From Prevotella scopos JCM 17725 (GTDB taxonomy: Bacteria; Bacteroidota; Bacteroidia; Bacteroidales; Bacteroidaceae), in the NCBI RefSeq assembly GCF_018127785.1, contig NZ_CP072390.1, forward strand, positions 682,001 to 746,000: DNA of 64,000 nucleotides. The letters run 5' to 3'. The notes under the pieces were generated by a model. The model searched no databases. It was not told where the DNA came from and saw only the letters and a program-made list of their open reading frames with translations. This document shows, piece by piece, positions 8,712 through 18,583 of the stretch. Each line of letters starts with the position of its first letter. Within the stretch, counting starts at the first letter, position 1. Position numbers and translations under genes: made by a program.

Positions 8712-9140
8712 AACTTTATTTTTAATTCTGGTACAAAAGTACTAAATTATACGGAAATAAACGAACTTGTCTTGTTATGTTTTCTTGTGTTTCAAAGTTT
8801 CTTTTGGCTGTATATTTTAGATCTGGTGAGTTATATTTAGATGTAGACAATAAATTCTTTCCTAAAAGTATAGCCTTATATTTGAGCTGTTATATAATAA
8901 ATAGTATTAAGGAGCGCAAGTCTAACCTAAGAAAGGTTTGGACTTGGGACTCATCCTTCTTATACAATATAATAACTGTGACGGAGAATGATATATATTG
9001 CTATGATTACTTTAATAAACATAAAGATAGATGCTTTGTACTCCAAGAGGTTTGTTTCGAAAAGTTGTTTTGATGTGAGGGAATCAAGATTTTGATGATA
9101 GCAGTAGATTTAATTATTAATTACCCGTAAAGAAAAGATA
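8712..9140. other. Intergenic stretch without a supportable gene
   Basis: Contains the minus-strand promoter of the 5'-nucleotidase family gene. A 98-codon plus-strand frame at 8777-9073 has no recognisable domain, no clear ribosome-binding site and odd composition. I do not call it. Confidence 0.5.
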
Positions 9141-9175
9141 ATGCCCGCAACCCTTAATGTTTGGGCTACGGGCAT
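9141..9175 (-). terminator. Terminator of the DEAD-box helicase gene
   Basis: Long stem, GATGCCCGTAGCCC against GGGTTGCGGGCAT on the minus strand (about 14 bp with G:T pairs), followed by TCTTTTCTTT. Confidence 0.8.
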
Positions 9176-9203
9176 CATGTTTTGACGACCTAGAGTGTTA
9201 AAT

Positions 9204-10916
9204 TTATTTCTTACCAAGTCCACGAAGCCATTTCAATGGTTTCTTGATAAGTGCCTTCAAACCTGACTCGTTGTTAGATGTTGATGGTAACTCCTCACGA
9301 ATATCATATTTGGTACTTCTTCTTACTGACTTTTCTTCTGAAGTACGCTGGCGGTTGTTACGTTTTTTGCGCTTATTGTTCGACTTTTTATTCTGTTGAT
9401 TGGCAGTACTTTCTACGTTACCTTTATTATTTGAAGGCTTTCTCTCATTGCGCTTCTCGTTATCGGTTTTTGTTTGACGCTCTTGCTGTCTGCCTTTACC
9501 CTGACGATTATTCTTTTTGTTTGCTGACGTTGTTACAGGATTGTTTTCTTTCTGTTTCAGTGCATTGTTGTTCTGTTTATTAGCTACCTTATTCTCCTGT
9601 CTTTTAATGTCGTTTTCATCAGTGGTGTTTTGTGTCTGAGGTACAGGGCGTCTGTTGCGCTGCTTGTTATTTCCCTGTTTCTTATCTTTGTGACTTTGAT
9701 GGTCACGATCTTTCTTCCGACGACTCTTCGCACTATTGCTACCTTTTTTAGGCTTACTATTGCTTTTGTATTCAGGACCTTCGCCAAGTTCTGCTGGAAG
9801 TTGGGCTTTTTCAACCTCTTTTTCTAAGAATGATTCAATCTGTTGGAAGAAGTAGATGTCGTCCTCATTCACGAATGTAATTGCTTTTCCATCACGATCG
9901 GCACGTGCGGTACGACCGATACGATGAACATAATCTTCTGCATCGTGTGGAACATCATAGTTGATGACCATCGCTATGTCATCAATATCAATACCACGTG
10001 AAACGATGTCAGTTGCTACCAAAACATCAATTTGTCCGCTCTTGAACTTGAACATGACGTCATTTCGCTGCTCCTGATCTAAGTCAGAGTGCATCTCCCC
10101 GCAGTTGATATGCTTACGATTGAGTGATGCTGCTATCTGTTTTACTTTCTGTTTTGAACCAGAGAATATAATCACACGCTTAAGGTCTCCTGCTTTGAAA
10201 ATGTCTTTAATGATACCCATCTTCTGAGTTTCATAGCATACATAAGCCTTCTGCTGTATCTTTTCAGCTGGTCTGCTCACTGCAAGTTTTATCTCTATTG
10301 GATTCTTTAACAAGCTTTTAGCAAGCTCTTCAATCTTTGGAGGCATCGTAGCTGAGAACATTATCGTCTGACAAGTAGATGGTAACTTCTTTGCAATTGT
10401 CATAATGTCATCAGAGAAACCCATGTCAAGCATGCGGTCAGCCTCATCAAGAATAAAGAAACTAACCTTGGACAAGTCAACATTACCCAGGGAAATGTGA
10501 GATATGAATCGTCCTGGCGTTGCAATTACAACATCAGCTCCTAATGCAAGGCTCTTTAGTTCCTGATCATATCTATTACCATCATTACCGCCATAGACAG
10601 CAACGCATGATACGCCGTTAAGATAGTAGGCAAAACCCTGCATACCTTGGTCAATCTGCTGTGCTAATTCACGAGTTGGCGACATGATGACACAATTAAT
10701 AGCCGACTCCGGATAACCGCCATCAGCTAACTTGGAAAGTACTGGAAGAAGGTAAGCCGCTGTTTTGCCGGTTCCAGTCTGAGCAACACCCAAAACATCA
10801 TGTCCTTTTAATATTTCAGGAATGCACTTCTCCTGAATTGGAGTGCATTCATCAAAACGCATGTCATAGAGTGCGTCAAGTACGTTATCGTTTAAATCTA
10901 AATCTTCAAAATACAT
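9204..10916 (-). CDS. DEAD-box RNA helicase (RhlE/CsdA-like) with a long basic tail
   Basis: ATP-dependent RNA helicase, probably for ribosome assembly or mRNA turnover. The core carries the Q motif (FDECTPIQ), motif I AQTGTGKT (about 45-52), PTRELAQQ, DEAD within ILDEADRMLDMGF, SAT (FSATMP), and the C-terminal lobe with RGIDI and HRIGRTAR. After about residue 385 a low-complexity tail of about 185 residues is dominated by Lys, Asn, Arg and Gln (KKGSNSAKSRRKK and similar). It is probably disordered and RNA binding. It lies 60 bp downstream of lptF in a lon-tgt-lptF-helicase run. Subfamily within DEAD helicases is a guess; RhlE-like is most common with such tails in this phylum. Confidence 0.92.
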   Translation of the reverse strand: MYFEDLDLNDNVLDALYDMRFDECTPIQEKCIPEILKGHDVLGVAQTGTGKTAAYLLPVLSKLADGGYPESAINCVIMSPTRELAQQIDQGMQGFAYYLNGVSCVAVYGGNDGNRYDQELKSLALGADVVIATPGRFISHISLGNVDLSKVSFFILDEADRMLDMGFSDDIMTIAKKLPSTCQTIMFSATMPPKIEELAKSLLKNPIEIKLAVSRPAEKIQQKAYVCYETQKMGIIKDIFKAGDLKRVIIFSGSKQKVKQIAASLNRKHINCGEMHSDLDQEQRNDVMFKFKSGQIDVLVATDIVSRGIDIDDIAMVINYDVPHDAEDYVHRIGRTARADRDGKAITFVNEDDIYFFQQIESFLEKEVEKAQLPAELGEGPEYKSNSKPKKGSNSAKSRRKKDRDHQSHKDKKQGNNKQRNRRPVPQTQNTTDENDIKRQENKVANKQNNNALKQKENNPVTTSANKKNNRQGKGRQQERQTKTDNEKRNERKPSNNKGNVESTANQQNKKSNNKRKKRNNRQRTSEEKSVRRSTKYDIREELPSTSNNESGLKALIKKPLKWLRGLGKK

Positions 10917-10976
10917 ATATTATTGTTTTTCCCTTTATCATGAGGGTAAGTTTTTAATGTTGTCTTGTTAATCTTG

Positions 10977-12194
10977 TTAGCTAGGTGCATGCCTATAACA
11001 GAAGTAAGCTATTACAGCAAAAATAATGTTAGGAATCCATGCTGCTAGTATTGGAGGTGTGTCAGCCTGTATTGCAAAGGTCGCTGATACGGTTTGGAGC
11101 ATGATGTAACCGAAACTAAGTGCTAAACCGATACCAAGATAAAGTCCCATTCCACCTTTTCGTTTGCGCGAAGAAAGTGAAAGACCGATGATTGTAAGAA
11201 TGAAGGATGAGAATGACATTGCTATTCGTTTATGAAACTCAACTTCATACTGTACCACGTTACCAGAACCACGGCTAGTTTGTTTTGAGATATAATCCAA
11301 TAGCTCTGGAGATGTGAACGTCTCCTGCTGTCCCTTAGAATAGACAAGGTCAGTCGGTTCCATGAGTAGTACTGTGTCCTTTGTGGCACCACTTTGGATA
11401 TGTTCTTTCAATCCTTTGAGCGTACGAATCTTCCAATTGCTAACTTTCCAATGATACTTTGTGTCAGCAACTGTGTCATATTGAATCTCCATTGCAGTCA
11501 TGTGGCTAACAATCTTCTTGTCTTTAAATTTAACAAGTGAAAAACCATAGCCACGCTTATACTGGTTGTCGTAATGCTGTATGTAAGCAATAGTACTCTT
11601 TGCTACTTGCAACTGTACATTCTCTGCTGATGTATTCTTCTTTGAATTACGATAAAGCGATTCAAAGTTCTGTCGAATGACAGTGCCATGAGGAATGACA
11701 TAGCTGTTAAGATAAAATGTTAAACCTGCAATGAGGACACAGGATATCATGTAGGGGCGCATCAATCGTTTGAACGATACTCCTGCTGCCATCATTGATA
11801 TTATCTCAGAGTTACCAGCCAGTTTGGAAGTAAAGAAGATAACGGCAATAAAAACAAACAATGGTGAGAAGAGGTTAGAATAGTAAGGAATAAAGTTAGC
11901 ATAGTAATCAAATATGATTGCACGCCATGGGGCATGATATTGTGTGAATTTTGAGAGATTCTCATTAAAGTCGAACACAATAGCAATAGAGATAATCAGT
12001 AAGATAGCATAGATGTATGTACCAATGAATTTCTTAATGATATACCAATCAAGAATCCCTATATAGCGAGAAGGAGTGAGCATCTTAAGTAGATGTCCCA
12101 CCTTCTTCAATATAGGTAAATGTTCAATAAGGCATTGCCCGAAATGATTAATCAGTCTTTTGATTTTATCAACAATCTCTTTTACCTTACTCAT
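10977..12194 (-). CDS. LptF/LptG-family lipopolysaccharide export permease
   Basis: YjgP/YjgQ-type transmembrane subunit of the Lpt ABC exporter, which extracts LPS from the inner membrane. One N-terminal membrane helix after DWYIIKKFIGTY, two further helices by about residue 130, a large periplasmic beta-rich domain (about 165-300) and three C-terminal helices give the standard six-TM layout. The 5' limit is uncertain: the frame extends into tgt, but the ATG at 12,194 (MSKVKEIV) lies 11 bp after the tgt stop and is preferred. An amphipathic N-terminal extension of about 50 residues precedes the conserved part. Overlap with tgt suggests translational coupling. Which of LptF or LptG it is cannot be decided. 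Confidence 0.88.
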   Translation of the reverse strand: MSKVKEIVDKIKRLINHFGQCLIEHLPILKKVGHLLKMLTPSRYIGILDWYIIKKFIGTYIYAILLIISIAIVFDFNENLSKFTQYHAPWRAIIFDYYANFIPYYSNLFSPLFVFIAVIFFTSKLAGNSEIISMMAAGVSFKRLMRPYMISCVLIAGLTFYLNSYVIPHGTVIRQNFESLYRNSKKNTSAENVQLQVAKSTIAYIQHYDNQYKRGYGFSLVKFKDKKIVSHMTAMEIQYDTVADTKYHWKVSNWKIRTLKGLKEHIQSGATKDTVLLMEPTDLVYSKGQQETFTSPELLDYISKQTSRGSGNVVQYEVEFHKRIAMSFSSFILTIIGLSLSSRKRKGGMGLYLGIGLALSFGYIMLQTVSATFAIQADTPPILAAWIPNIIFAVIAYFCYRHAPS

Positions 12195-12205
12195 TGAGTT
12201 TCTTC

Positions 12206-13333
12206 TTAAATTCTTCTTCCTAATTGTTCGATAACAGATGCCTTCCATTGTACGAAGTCACCTTGCTCAATATGTGTACGTGCGTCTGTGACTAGACGAA
12301 GATAGAAAGCAAGGTTATGTATACTGGCAATCTGCATGGCAAGTAGTTCTCCTGCTTTGAAGAGATGATGGAGATACGCTTTGCTCGTGATGACATCAAT
12401 ATCACAGCCATCTAAATCAATTGGTGAGAAGTCGTTTTCCCACTTCTTGTTCTTCATATTCATCGTTCCATTGTAGGTGAAAAGCATTGCATTACGTCCG
12501 TTGCGAGTAGGCATAACACAATCAAACATATCTACTCCACGCTCAATGGCTTCAAGAATATTCTGTGGTGTACCAACTCCCATCAGGTAACGAGGTTTGT
12601 CTTTAGGAAGAATCTCGTTGACTACTTCAATCATTTCATACATCACCTCGGTTGGTTCGCCAACAGCTAAACCGCCGATAGCATTACCATCGGCACCTTT
12701 ATCAGCCACAAATTTCGAAGCTTCACGGCGTAAGTCTTTATAGGTACAGCCTTGAACGATAGGGAAGAGGCTTTGGTTGTAACCATAGAGAGGCTCAGTC
12801 TCGTTGAATCGTTTAATGCAACGATCGAGCCAACGCTGTGTCATCTCCAAACTCTTTTTGGCATATTGATAATCACTCTGTCCCGGAGGACATTCGTCAA
12901 AAGCCATCATGATATCAGCACCAATGATGCGTTCTGTGTCCATCACGTTTTCTGGTGTAAAGATATGCTTGGAACCATCAATGTGACTTCTAAACTCACA
13001 GCCTTCTTCTGAAAGTTTGCGTATGCCCGTCAAAGAAAAAACTTGGAAGCCACCAGAATCTGTCAAGATAGGACGATCCCAACCATTAAAAGCGTGTAAA
13101 CCACCTGTAGCCTTGATGATGTCAAGTCCTGGGCGCAGGTAGAGGTGATAGGTGTTACCTAAAATAATTTGTGCTTTGACCTGTTTACGTAGCTCCTCAA
13201 AGTGCACTCCCTTAACAGACCCAACTGTCCCGACTGGCATAAAGATGGGAGTTTTAATCTGTCCATGGTCAGTTGTTATGATACCTGTACGAGCATCACT
13301 TGCTTTATCTGTGTGCTGAAGTTCAAATGTCAT
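12206..13333 (-). CDS. tgt: Queuine/preQ1 tRNA-ribosyltransferase
   Basis: Exchanges guanine-34 for a queuosine precursor in tRNAs with GUN anticodons. Family motifs: FMPVGTVGSVKGV, GNTYHLYLRPG, LTDSGGFQVFSL (catalytic region with Asp), GGLAVGEP and MPTRNGRNAMLFT (second catalytic Asp just before, in FDCVMPTR). The C-terminal zinc site looks degenerate. Where characterised enzymes have CxCxxC before AYLHHL, this protein has CDIDVI. The later His in ASIHNL is kept. The start codon overlaps the lon stop by one base. Function is confident, metal content is not. Confidence 0.93.
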   Translation of the reverse strand: MTFELQHTDKASDARTGIITTDHGQIKTPIFMPVGTVGSVKGVHFEELRKQVKAQIILGNTYHLYLRPGLDIIKATGGLHAFNGWDRPILTDSGGFQVFSLTGIRKLSEEGCEFRSHIDGSKHIFTPENVMDTERIIGADIMMAFDECPPGQSDYQYAKKSLEMTQRWLDRCIKRFNETEPLYGYNQSLFPIVQGCTYKDLRREASKFVADKGADGNAIGGLAVGEPTEVMYEMIEVVNEILPKDKPRYLMGVGTPQNILEAIERGVDMFDCVMPTRNGRNAMLFTYNGTMNMKNKKWENDFSPIDLDGCDIDVITSKAYLHHLFKAGELLAMQIASIHNLAFYLRLVTDARTHIEQGDFVQWKASVIEQLGRRI

Positions 13334-15798
13334 TATTTTGCTTCCTCCTTCTTTTCGTCAGCAATTGTAAAGTCAACAGGATGTTCTACTTTCTCATCAG
13401 TTAAAGCGAAGTCCCATACCTGCTGAATGTTCTCAACAAAATGGAAATGAAGTCCGTTACGATAAATCTCTAGGATTTCCTCAACGTCTTTCTTGTTTTC
13501 AGAACACATCACGATGTCTGTTATTCCTGCACGTTTAGCAGCAAGTATCTTTTCCTTAATACCACCTACAGGAAGGACCTTACCACGTAGGGTTATCTCA
13601 CCTGTCATAGCGGTATTCTTACGCACTTTACGTTGTGTGAGTGCTGAAGCAATACTTGTTGCAATTGTGATACCAGCTGAAGGACCATCCTTTGGCGTTG
13701 CTCCTTCTGGCACGTGGATATGGATGTTCCACTGCTCAAAGATACGATAGTCAACGTTCAAGGCGTTGATATGTGCCTTTACATATTCTAATGCAATGAC
13801 TGCAGACTCCTTCATCACATCGCCAAGATTACCAGTCAGTGTCAACTTACCTGATTTGCCTTTTGAAAGTGAAGTCTCAATAAAGAGAATCTCACCACCA
13901 ACACTCGTCCAAGCAAGTCCAGTAACAAGACCTGCATATTTGTTGCCTTGATAGATATCACGTGTGTAAGATGGTTTGCCGAGCAAGTCCACCAGCTTGT
14001 CAGGTGTAATCTTCGTGTAAGGAAGTAGCTTGTCCATCGCCTGTTTGAATGCAAGTTTGCGCATCGCTTTATTGATTTGCTTTTCAAGCTGACGAACACC
14101 ACTCTCACGTGTATAGTTTTCTATGATTTTCTCTAGTGTAGCCTTAGTAAACTTAGGCTTCTCTTCTAACTGGTCTAAACCAGTATTCTCAAGTTCTTTT
14201 GGAACAAGATGACGTTTTGCAATCTCTACCTTTTCTTCCGTGATATAACCAGAAACTTCAATGAGTTCCATACGGTCGAGTAGTGGACGTGGAATTGTGT
14301 TGAGATCATTTGCTGTAGCAATGAACAATACCTTCGATAGGTCATAATCCATATCTAGATAATTATCATGGAAGGCGTTGTTCTGCTCTGGGTCGAGAAC
14401 CTCCAATAAAGCTGATGATGGGTCACCATTAATTGTGTTTTGTGTTACCTTATCAATCTCATCAAGTATGAATACAGGATTTGATGAGCCTGCCTTTTGA
14501 ATATTCTTAATGATACGTCCAGGCATAGCACCAATGTAGGTTTTACGATGCCCTCTAATCTCTGATTCATCGTGTAAACCACCCAATGATACACGTACAT
14601 ACTTACGCTTCATGGCCTCAGCAATACTCTTTCCTAAGCTGGTCTTACCCACTCCTGGAGGACCATAAAGGCAGAGGATTGGTGACTTCAGGTTACCACG
14701 TAACTGGAGGACCGCGATGTATTCAAGGATACGTTCTTTCACTTTCTCCATACCATAGTGATCCTTATCGAGGATACGCTTTGCACGTTTCAAGTCAAGA
14801 TCGTCTTTGGTATATTCATTCCATGGTAGGTTTACCATCGTTTGAAGATAGTTCACCTGCACGCTATAATCAGGACTTTGTGGATTAAGGGTGTCCAGTT
14901 TATCTAATTCCTTTTGGAATATCTTTGCAACATCCTCAGACCACTTTTTGTTCTTTGCTTTAGCGAGTAATTCTTTCTTGTCAGGTGCTGAGTCACCATC
15001 CCCCAATTCTTCTTTGATATTTTTAATTTGTTGATGCAGAAAATATTCGCGCTGTTGTTCGTCGAGATCCTCACGTGTCTTAGTACGGATATCTTGACGA
15101 AGAGTTTGGAACTGGATTTCACGGTTCAGTACCTTCATTAACGAGAACAGACGCCCCTTAATGGAGTCTTCTTCTAACATTTGAATTTTGTCTGTTACGG
15201 AGAAAGGCATGGTTGAACATACATAATTTACCGCAACGACAGGATTGTTGATATTGTTGAGTGCAAATTGTGTGTCATCAGGAATATCATCGCTTCCATG
15301 GATATATTCCTTTGCAACCAATTTCATGTCTTCTACAGCCGTAGAGAATTCCTTGTCATTCTTTGGCTCAGACTCTTCTGGCAAAGCAACAGTGTATCCC
15401 TTCATGTAAGGGCTTAGAGTTGTAATCTTCTTGATCTTACATTTACCAAGTCCTTGTAGTATAACAGTACGATTATTGCCCTCATAATTTCCTGGCATAT
15501 CAAAAGCACGTACGAAGCGTGCATAGATACCAGTCATATAAATATCGTCTTCTCGAGGGTCATTAATATTGCTATCTTTCTGGCTTACAATTGCTATAAT
15601 CGTGTTTGGATTCTCCTCCAATTGCTCAACTAATGCTAATGTTGGCTTTCTACCAACAAGGATCGGAGAAAGAATTCCAGGGAACATAACGAGGTTACGG
15701 GTTACGAAGATAGGGATTTCGCCATCAACTTGTACGTTCAAGTTTGGCATATCACCTTCGTAATCAGTAATCATTTGTATAGAGCTATTTTGTTTCAT
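13333..15798 (-). CDS. lon: ATP-dependent Lon protease
   Basis: Cytoplasmic AAA+ serine protease for damaged and regulatory proteins. Domain order is complete: N-terminal substrate domain (about 25-235), coiled-coil linker, AAA module with Walker [10 protein letters not shown] (about 374-382) and Walker B FILDEIDK, and a C-terminal protease domain with catalytic Ser in KDGPSAG (about 703) and Lys in [13 protein letters not shown] (about 746). Length 821 is normal. A minus-strand TAACTTTG -7 element lies at 15,828-15,835. It heads a run with tgt, lptF and a helicase. The adjacent insertion sequence lies upstream and does not interrupt it. Confidence 0.97.
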   Translation of the reverse strand: MKQNSSIQMITDYEGDMPNLNVQVDGEIPIFVTRNLVMFPGILSPILVGRKPTLALVEQLEENPNTIIAIVSQKDSNINDPREDDIYMTGIYARFVRAFDMPGNYEGNNRTVILQGLGKCKIKKITTLSPYMKGYTVALPEESEPKNDKEFSTAVEDMKLVAKEYIHGSDDIPDDTQFALNNINNPVVAVNYVCSTMPFSVTDKIQMLEEDSIKGRLFSLMKVLNREIQFQTLRQDIRTKTREDLDEQQREYFLHQQIKNIKEELGDGDSAPDKKELLAKAKNKKWSEDVAKIFQKELDKLDTLNPQSPDYSVQVNYLQTMVNLPWNEYTKDDLDLKRAKRILDKDHYGMEKVKERILEYIAVLQLRGNLKSPILCLYGPPGVGKTSLGKSIAEAMKRKYVRVSLGGLHDESEIRGHRKTYIGAMPGRIIKNIQKAGSSNPVFILDEIDKVTQNTINGDPSSALLEVLDPEQNNAFHDNYLDMDYDLSKVLFIATANDLNTIPRPLLDRMELIEVSGYITEEKVEIAKRHLVPKELENTGLDQLEEKPKFTKATLEKIIENYTRESGVRQLEKQINKAMRKLAFKQAMDKLLPYTKITPDKLVDLLGKPSYTRDIYQGNKYAGLVTGLAWTSVGGEILFIETSLSKGKSGKLTLTGNLGDVMKESAVIALEYVKAHINALNVDYRIFEQWNIHIHVPEGATPKDGPSAGITIATSIASALTQRKVRKNTAMTGEITLRGKVLPVGGIKEKILAAKRAGITDIVMCSENKKDVEEILEIYRNGLHFHFVENIQQVWDFALTDEKVEHPVDFTIADEKKEEAK

Positions 15799-15956
15799 AA
15801 AGTTCTTTTATACCTACTTTTAGCTTGCAAAGTTACAAAATAAAACCGAAAGACTGAAAGAATAAAGTCGCTTTAATTGGGACTTCAACAAAAAGAAGGT
15901 GGATTATGCATATCTTACGTTGAATGTATGGATTGAAAAATATGATTTATAGTTTA

Positions 15957-17637
15957 GGGAATTTCAGTTAATTCACTCCTGAACCTGCCAAGAGCATTCA
16001 AAAACTGGATTCTTTTTCTTGGAAAAGTTCCTAGAAAAAGAATTTGCAGTGTTTTCTGCTCAAAAATCTCAAATGTTGAGCCGTATGGGCATACCTGCCC
16101 CTTCCATACCTGCCTATGGATGGATATAAATCACCTTATCTTTTTATCAAGCCACCTTCTTCATGTCCCTGGCCATCAGCCTTGCGGCAAGAATGGCGGC
16201 ATTAGCCGTATGGATTCCGAAGAAGAGCAGTAATGTTTCGCTGAACATGTTACGTGCCTTGATGCGCCCAACGGCATAGTGCTGTTTCTGATTCCCGAAG
16301 CTGCCCTCCATTACAGTGGCCCTGAGGTTTCCAATAATCTTTCTCGCCGTCCTGAGACATTCTGATTCTTCTTTGGGCTTGGGACCTTTTCTGACGAAAC
16401 AGGTGGTTATGCCTTTTTCCGTACACATTGTTCGGTTGGCATTGTTGGCATATATGGAATCGGCACCGACACGCTTAACTTTGACCCCCGTCAGAGATTC
16501 CTGATACTCAACACATTGCTTAAGACGAACACCCTCGTTGAAAGCCTCAAAGCTGTGGTGCTCTATGAATGATATGCCGTCAATCTGTATGTTGTTGACC
16601 TTTGCCCCAAACTCCACACGCTTGTTTTCCTTGCCCCTGACAATGGGACGGAGGTAGGGACGGTCGATGCTGACAATACGGTGCCTGACTTCCTTGCCTG
16701 AAAACAAGGCTGACTGTTGGCGGAATACGGCACGTATGGCGGAGAGACGCTTTTCCTGTTCTGCCGACAGGCTGATACAAGGGCTATACAATTTGCAAAG
16801 ACGGTACCACTGAGAAAGAAGTTTGGAGAGCAGTTTCAGAAGTCTTCTCCTGAGCTTGCGCGTGGATGATGCTGTGTGCTTGCGCTGCTTGGCGTATGCA
16901 AGCCTAGCCTTCTCAACATCATTATACTTGCTCCTCGGAACACGCTCCGACAGGTGCTTACACTCGGAGACAAGCAGCTTGTGAAGCCAATGGCAACACT
17001 CCCAGAGTAGCTTGATGTCTGTCGGGAAGCGCAGGTAGCTCTCATAACAGGTTGCATCCGTCAGGCATAGGTCCTTGTCCTTGAGGCTGTCTTTCCATTT
17101 GGCGTACAATATGCCCTGAAGGCTGTCTATGTCAAGAAGACGGGCAAGACGGTTGCGTATGGCACTTACAATCTTTCCATCCCTAATGGGACAGGAAGGG
17201 TCTATCAGAGCGTCACAGAACATCTGCATGTGGATGCTTCCGTTAAGCATCTCTATCAAGCCATCGTCAGACAGACCTGTGTATGACTTGAGGAACATCA
17301 GGGCTATTTCTCCCTCACACGAAAAAAGAGGCTTTTTGCCCCGCTTGCTCTTATGGCTACGACTCGTACATGCTGCTGCCAACTCCTTAAGTGGGAGCTG
17401 GGAATGGATACGTCCAAGTTCGCTTTTTGCAAAGCTGTCACGATAGCTCTGTAAAAAATCAAACTCTGTAAAGGGCAAAGTTGGTGTTATATCAGAAATT
17501 TTTTGTATCTTCACGACGTTTTTTTTAAATTTTTCCCCCGATTCTGCCCGTGAAGGGTCGTTCGGGGGATTTTATGTAAAGGTACAAATAATATATTACA
17601 CTGACAAACAATTAGTTAGAAAAATTCTGAATATCCC
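15957..17637 (-). mobile_element. Insertion sequence, IS5/IS1182-like, copy 1
   Basis: A 1,681-bp element bounded by imperfect inverted ends, GGGAATTTCAG at the left and the complement GGGATATTCAG at the right. TAGTTTA is duplicated immediately outside both ends (15,950-15,956 and 17,638-17,644), a 7-bp target duplication proving simple insertion. A second nearly identical copy of identical length is at 38,283-39,963. It sits between lon and trmN6 without breaking either. Confidence 0.9.
16147..17514 (-). CDS. IS5/IS1182-like DDE transposase (copy 1)
   Basis: Transposase of 455 residues. The N-terminal DUF772-like region (SCEGEIALMFLKSYTGLSDD) is followed by an RNase H-like core. Candidate catalytic residues are Asp in LTDATCYES, Asp in VGADSIYANN and Glu in TVMEGSFGNQKQHY. 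The C-terminal RIKARNMFSETLLLFFGIHT matches the transposase DDE-domain pattern of the IS5/IS1182 superfamily. It appears intact and differs from the second copy by a single noticed residue (Glu versus Asp in NDV[E/D]KARL), so transposition is recent. Higher GC content than the flanking genes. Confidence 0.88.
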   Translation of the reverse strand: MKIQKISDITPTLPFTEFDFLQSYRDSFAKSELGRIHSQLPLKELAAACTSRSHKSKRGKKPLFSCEGEIALMFLKSYTGLSDDGLIEMLNGSIHMQMFCDALIDPSCPIRDGKIVSAIRNRLARLLDIDSLQGILYAKWKDSLKDKDLCLTDATCYESYLRFPTDIKLLWECCHWLHKLLVSECKHLSERVPRSKYNDVEKARLAYAKQRKHTASSTRKLRRRLLKLLSKLLSQWYRLCKLYSPCISLSAEQEKRLSAIRAVFRQQSALFSGKEVRHRIVSIDRPYLRPIVRGKENKRVEFGAKVNNIQIDGISFIEHHSFEAFNEGVRLKQCVEYQESLTGVKVKRVGADSIYANNANRTMCTEKGITTCFVRKGPKPKEESECLRTARKIIGNLRATVMEGSFGNQKQHYAVGRIKARNMFSETLLLFFGIHTANAAILAARLMARDMKKVA

Positions 17638-17855
17638 TAGTTTAAGTGGGATGTCTCTATGATTTCATCTTCCAGAAAGGTGAGTGAAGATTACATAAAA
17701 CCTGAGAATAGTTTTATTGTAAGTTGCTGTCACTTTTAACATTCCGTGCATGTTGCTGTGAATTAATAAGTTAAATGACTACAGGTAGTGACAGTGATGG
17801 CCGGAAAATAGGTTGTTTGTGGCGTCATAACACAGCAAATTAATTTATTATAATT

Positions 17856-18566
17856 TTATCTGATATAAAATTCTTTTGTCAGATTATGATACCAATCGGT
17901 AAGAGAATTATCAGCGTTTGTAAGCACCTCTTCATTTATGATGCGTTGTGTTTTAGAATTCTTTGATAATTCAATCAGACAACGTTTTGCTGGTTTCGAA
18001 GATTTAGTTTTTATGTATGTTATTTTGTGCACAGATAATCCGTTAAATATAGCCTCTGCTTCAAGTAAATTTTTATTATCTGAAGGGATGATGATTGAAA
18101 GAGTCCCGTTTGCTTTAAGAAGTCGTTTTGAATGAAAGATAAGCTCTTGGTGAGAGAGCGTGTCAGTATGTCTTGCAGTTGTCCTTTGCTGTAAAGGATT
18201 TTTTAATGAGTTAATAAAGTAGGGTGGATTGCAAACAATAGCGTCATATATCCCTTCTTCTTTTGTTTCGCAGTAGGGACAATAATCTTGCAATGACTTG
18301 TTGAGAATATTTATATTATCACTGAATGGAGACCGCATGACGTTAAAACGTGCATCTTCAAGGGCTCCTTCATCAATCTCAATTGCATCAATGCTTGCTG
18401 ATGGAAAACGTTGTGCCATCATAAGAGCAATAAGTGCTGTCCCCGTTCCTATGTCAAGGATTTTTAATCCTCCTTCTGCCCAGGCCCCAAGTAACACACC
18501 ATCCGTTCCAACCTTCATGGCTGTATGCTCATCGATGATATGAAATTGTTTGAAAGTGAAGCCCAT
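17856..18566 (-). CDS. trmN6: tRNA1(Val) (adenine(37)-N6)-methyltransferase
   Basis: SAM-dependent N6-adenine methyltransferase (YfiC family) acting on A37 of tRNA-Val. Motif I appears as ILDIGTGTALIALMMAQ (about 35-50), the acidic ribose contact as AIEIDE, and the catalytic NPPYF motif near 116-120. The N-terminal FTFKQFHI...TDGVLLGAW stretch is the TrmN6 substrate signature. Length 236 is standard. The lipid kinase gene ends 17 bp upstream on the same strand, so they may share a transcript. Confidence 0.92.
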   Translation of the reverse strand: MGFTFKQFHIIDEHTAMKVGTDGVLLGAWAEGGLKILDIGTGTALIALMMAQRFPSASIDAIEIDEGALEDARFNVMRSPFSDNINILNKSLQDYCPYCETKEEGIYDAIVCNPPYFINSLKNPLQQRTTARHTDTLSHQELIFHSKRLLKANGTLSIIIPSDNKNLLEAEAIFNGLSVHKITYIKTKSSKPAKRCLIELSKNSKTQRIINEEVLTNADNSLTDWYHNLTKEFYIR

Positions 18567-18583
18567 TGGTCTTGTTTATGATT

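Noticed and set aside
8777..9073. A 98-codon plus-strand frame
   Set aside because: No domain, no good ribosome-binding site, unusual composition (many Tyr, Phe, Cys, Lys), and no promoter of its own.
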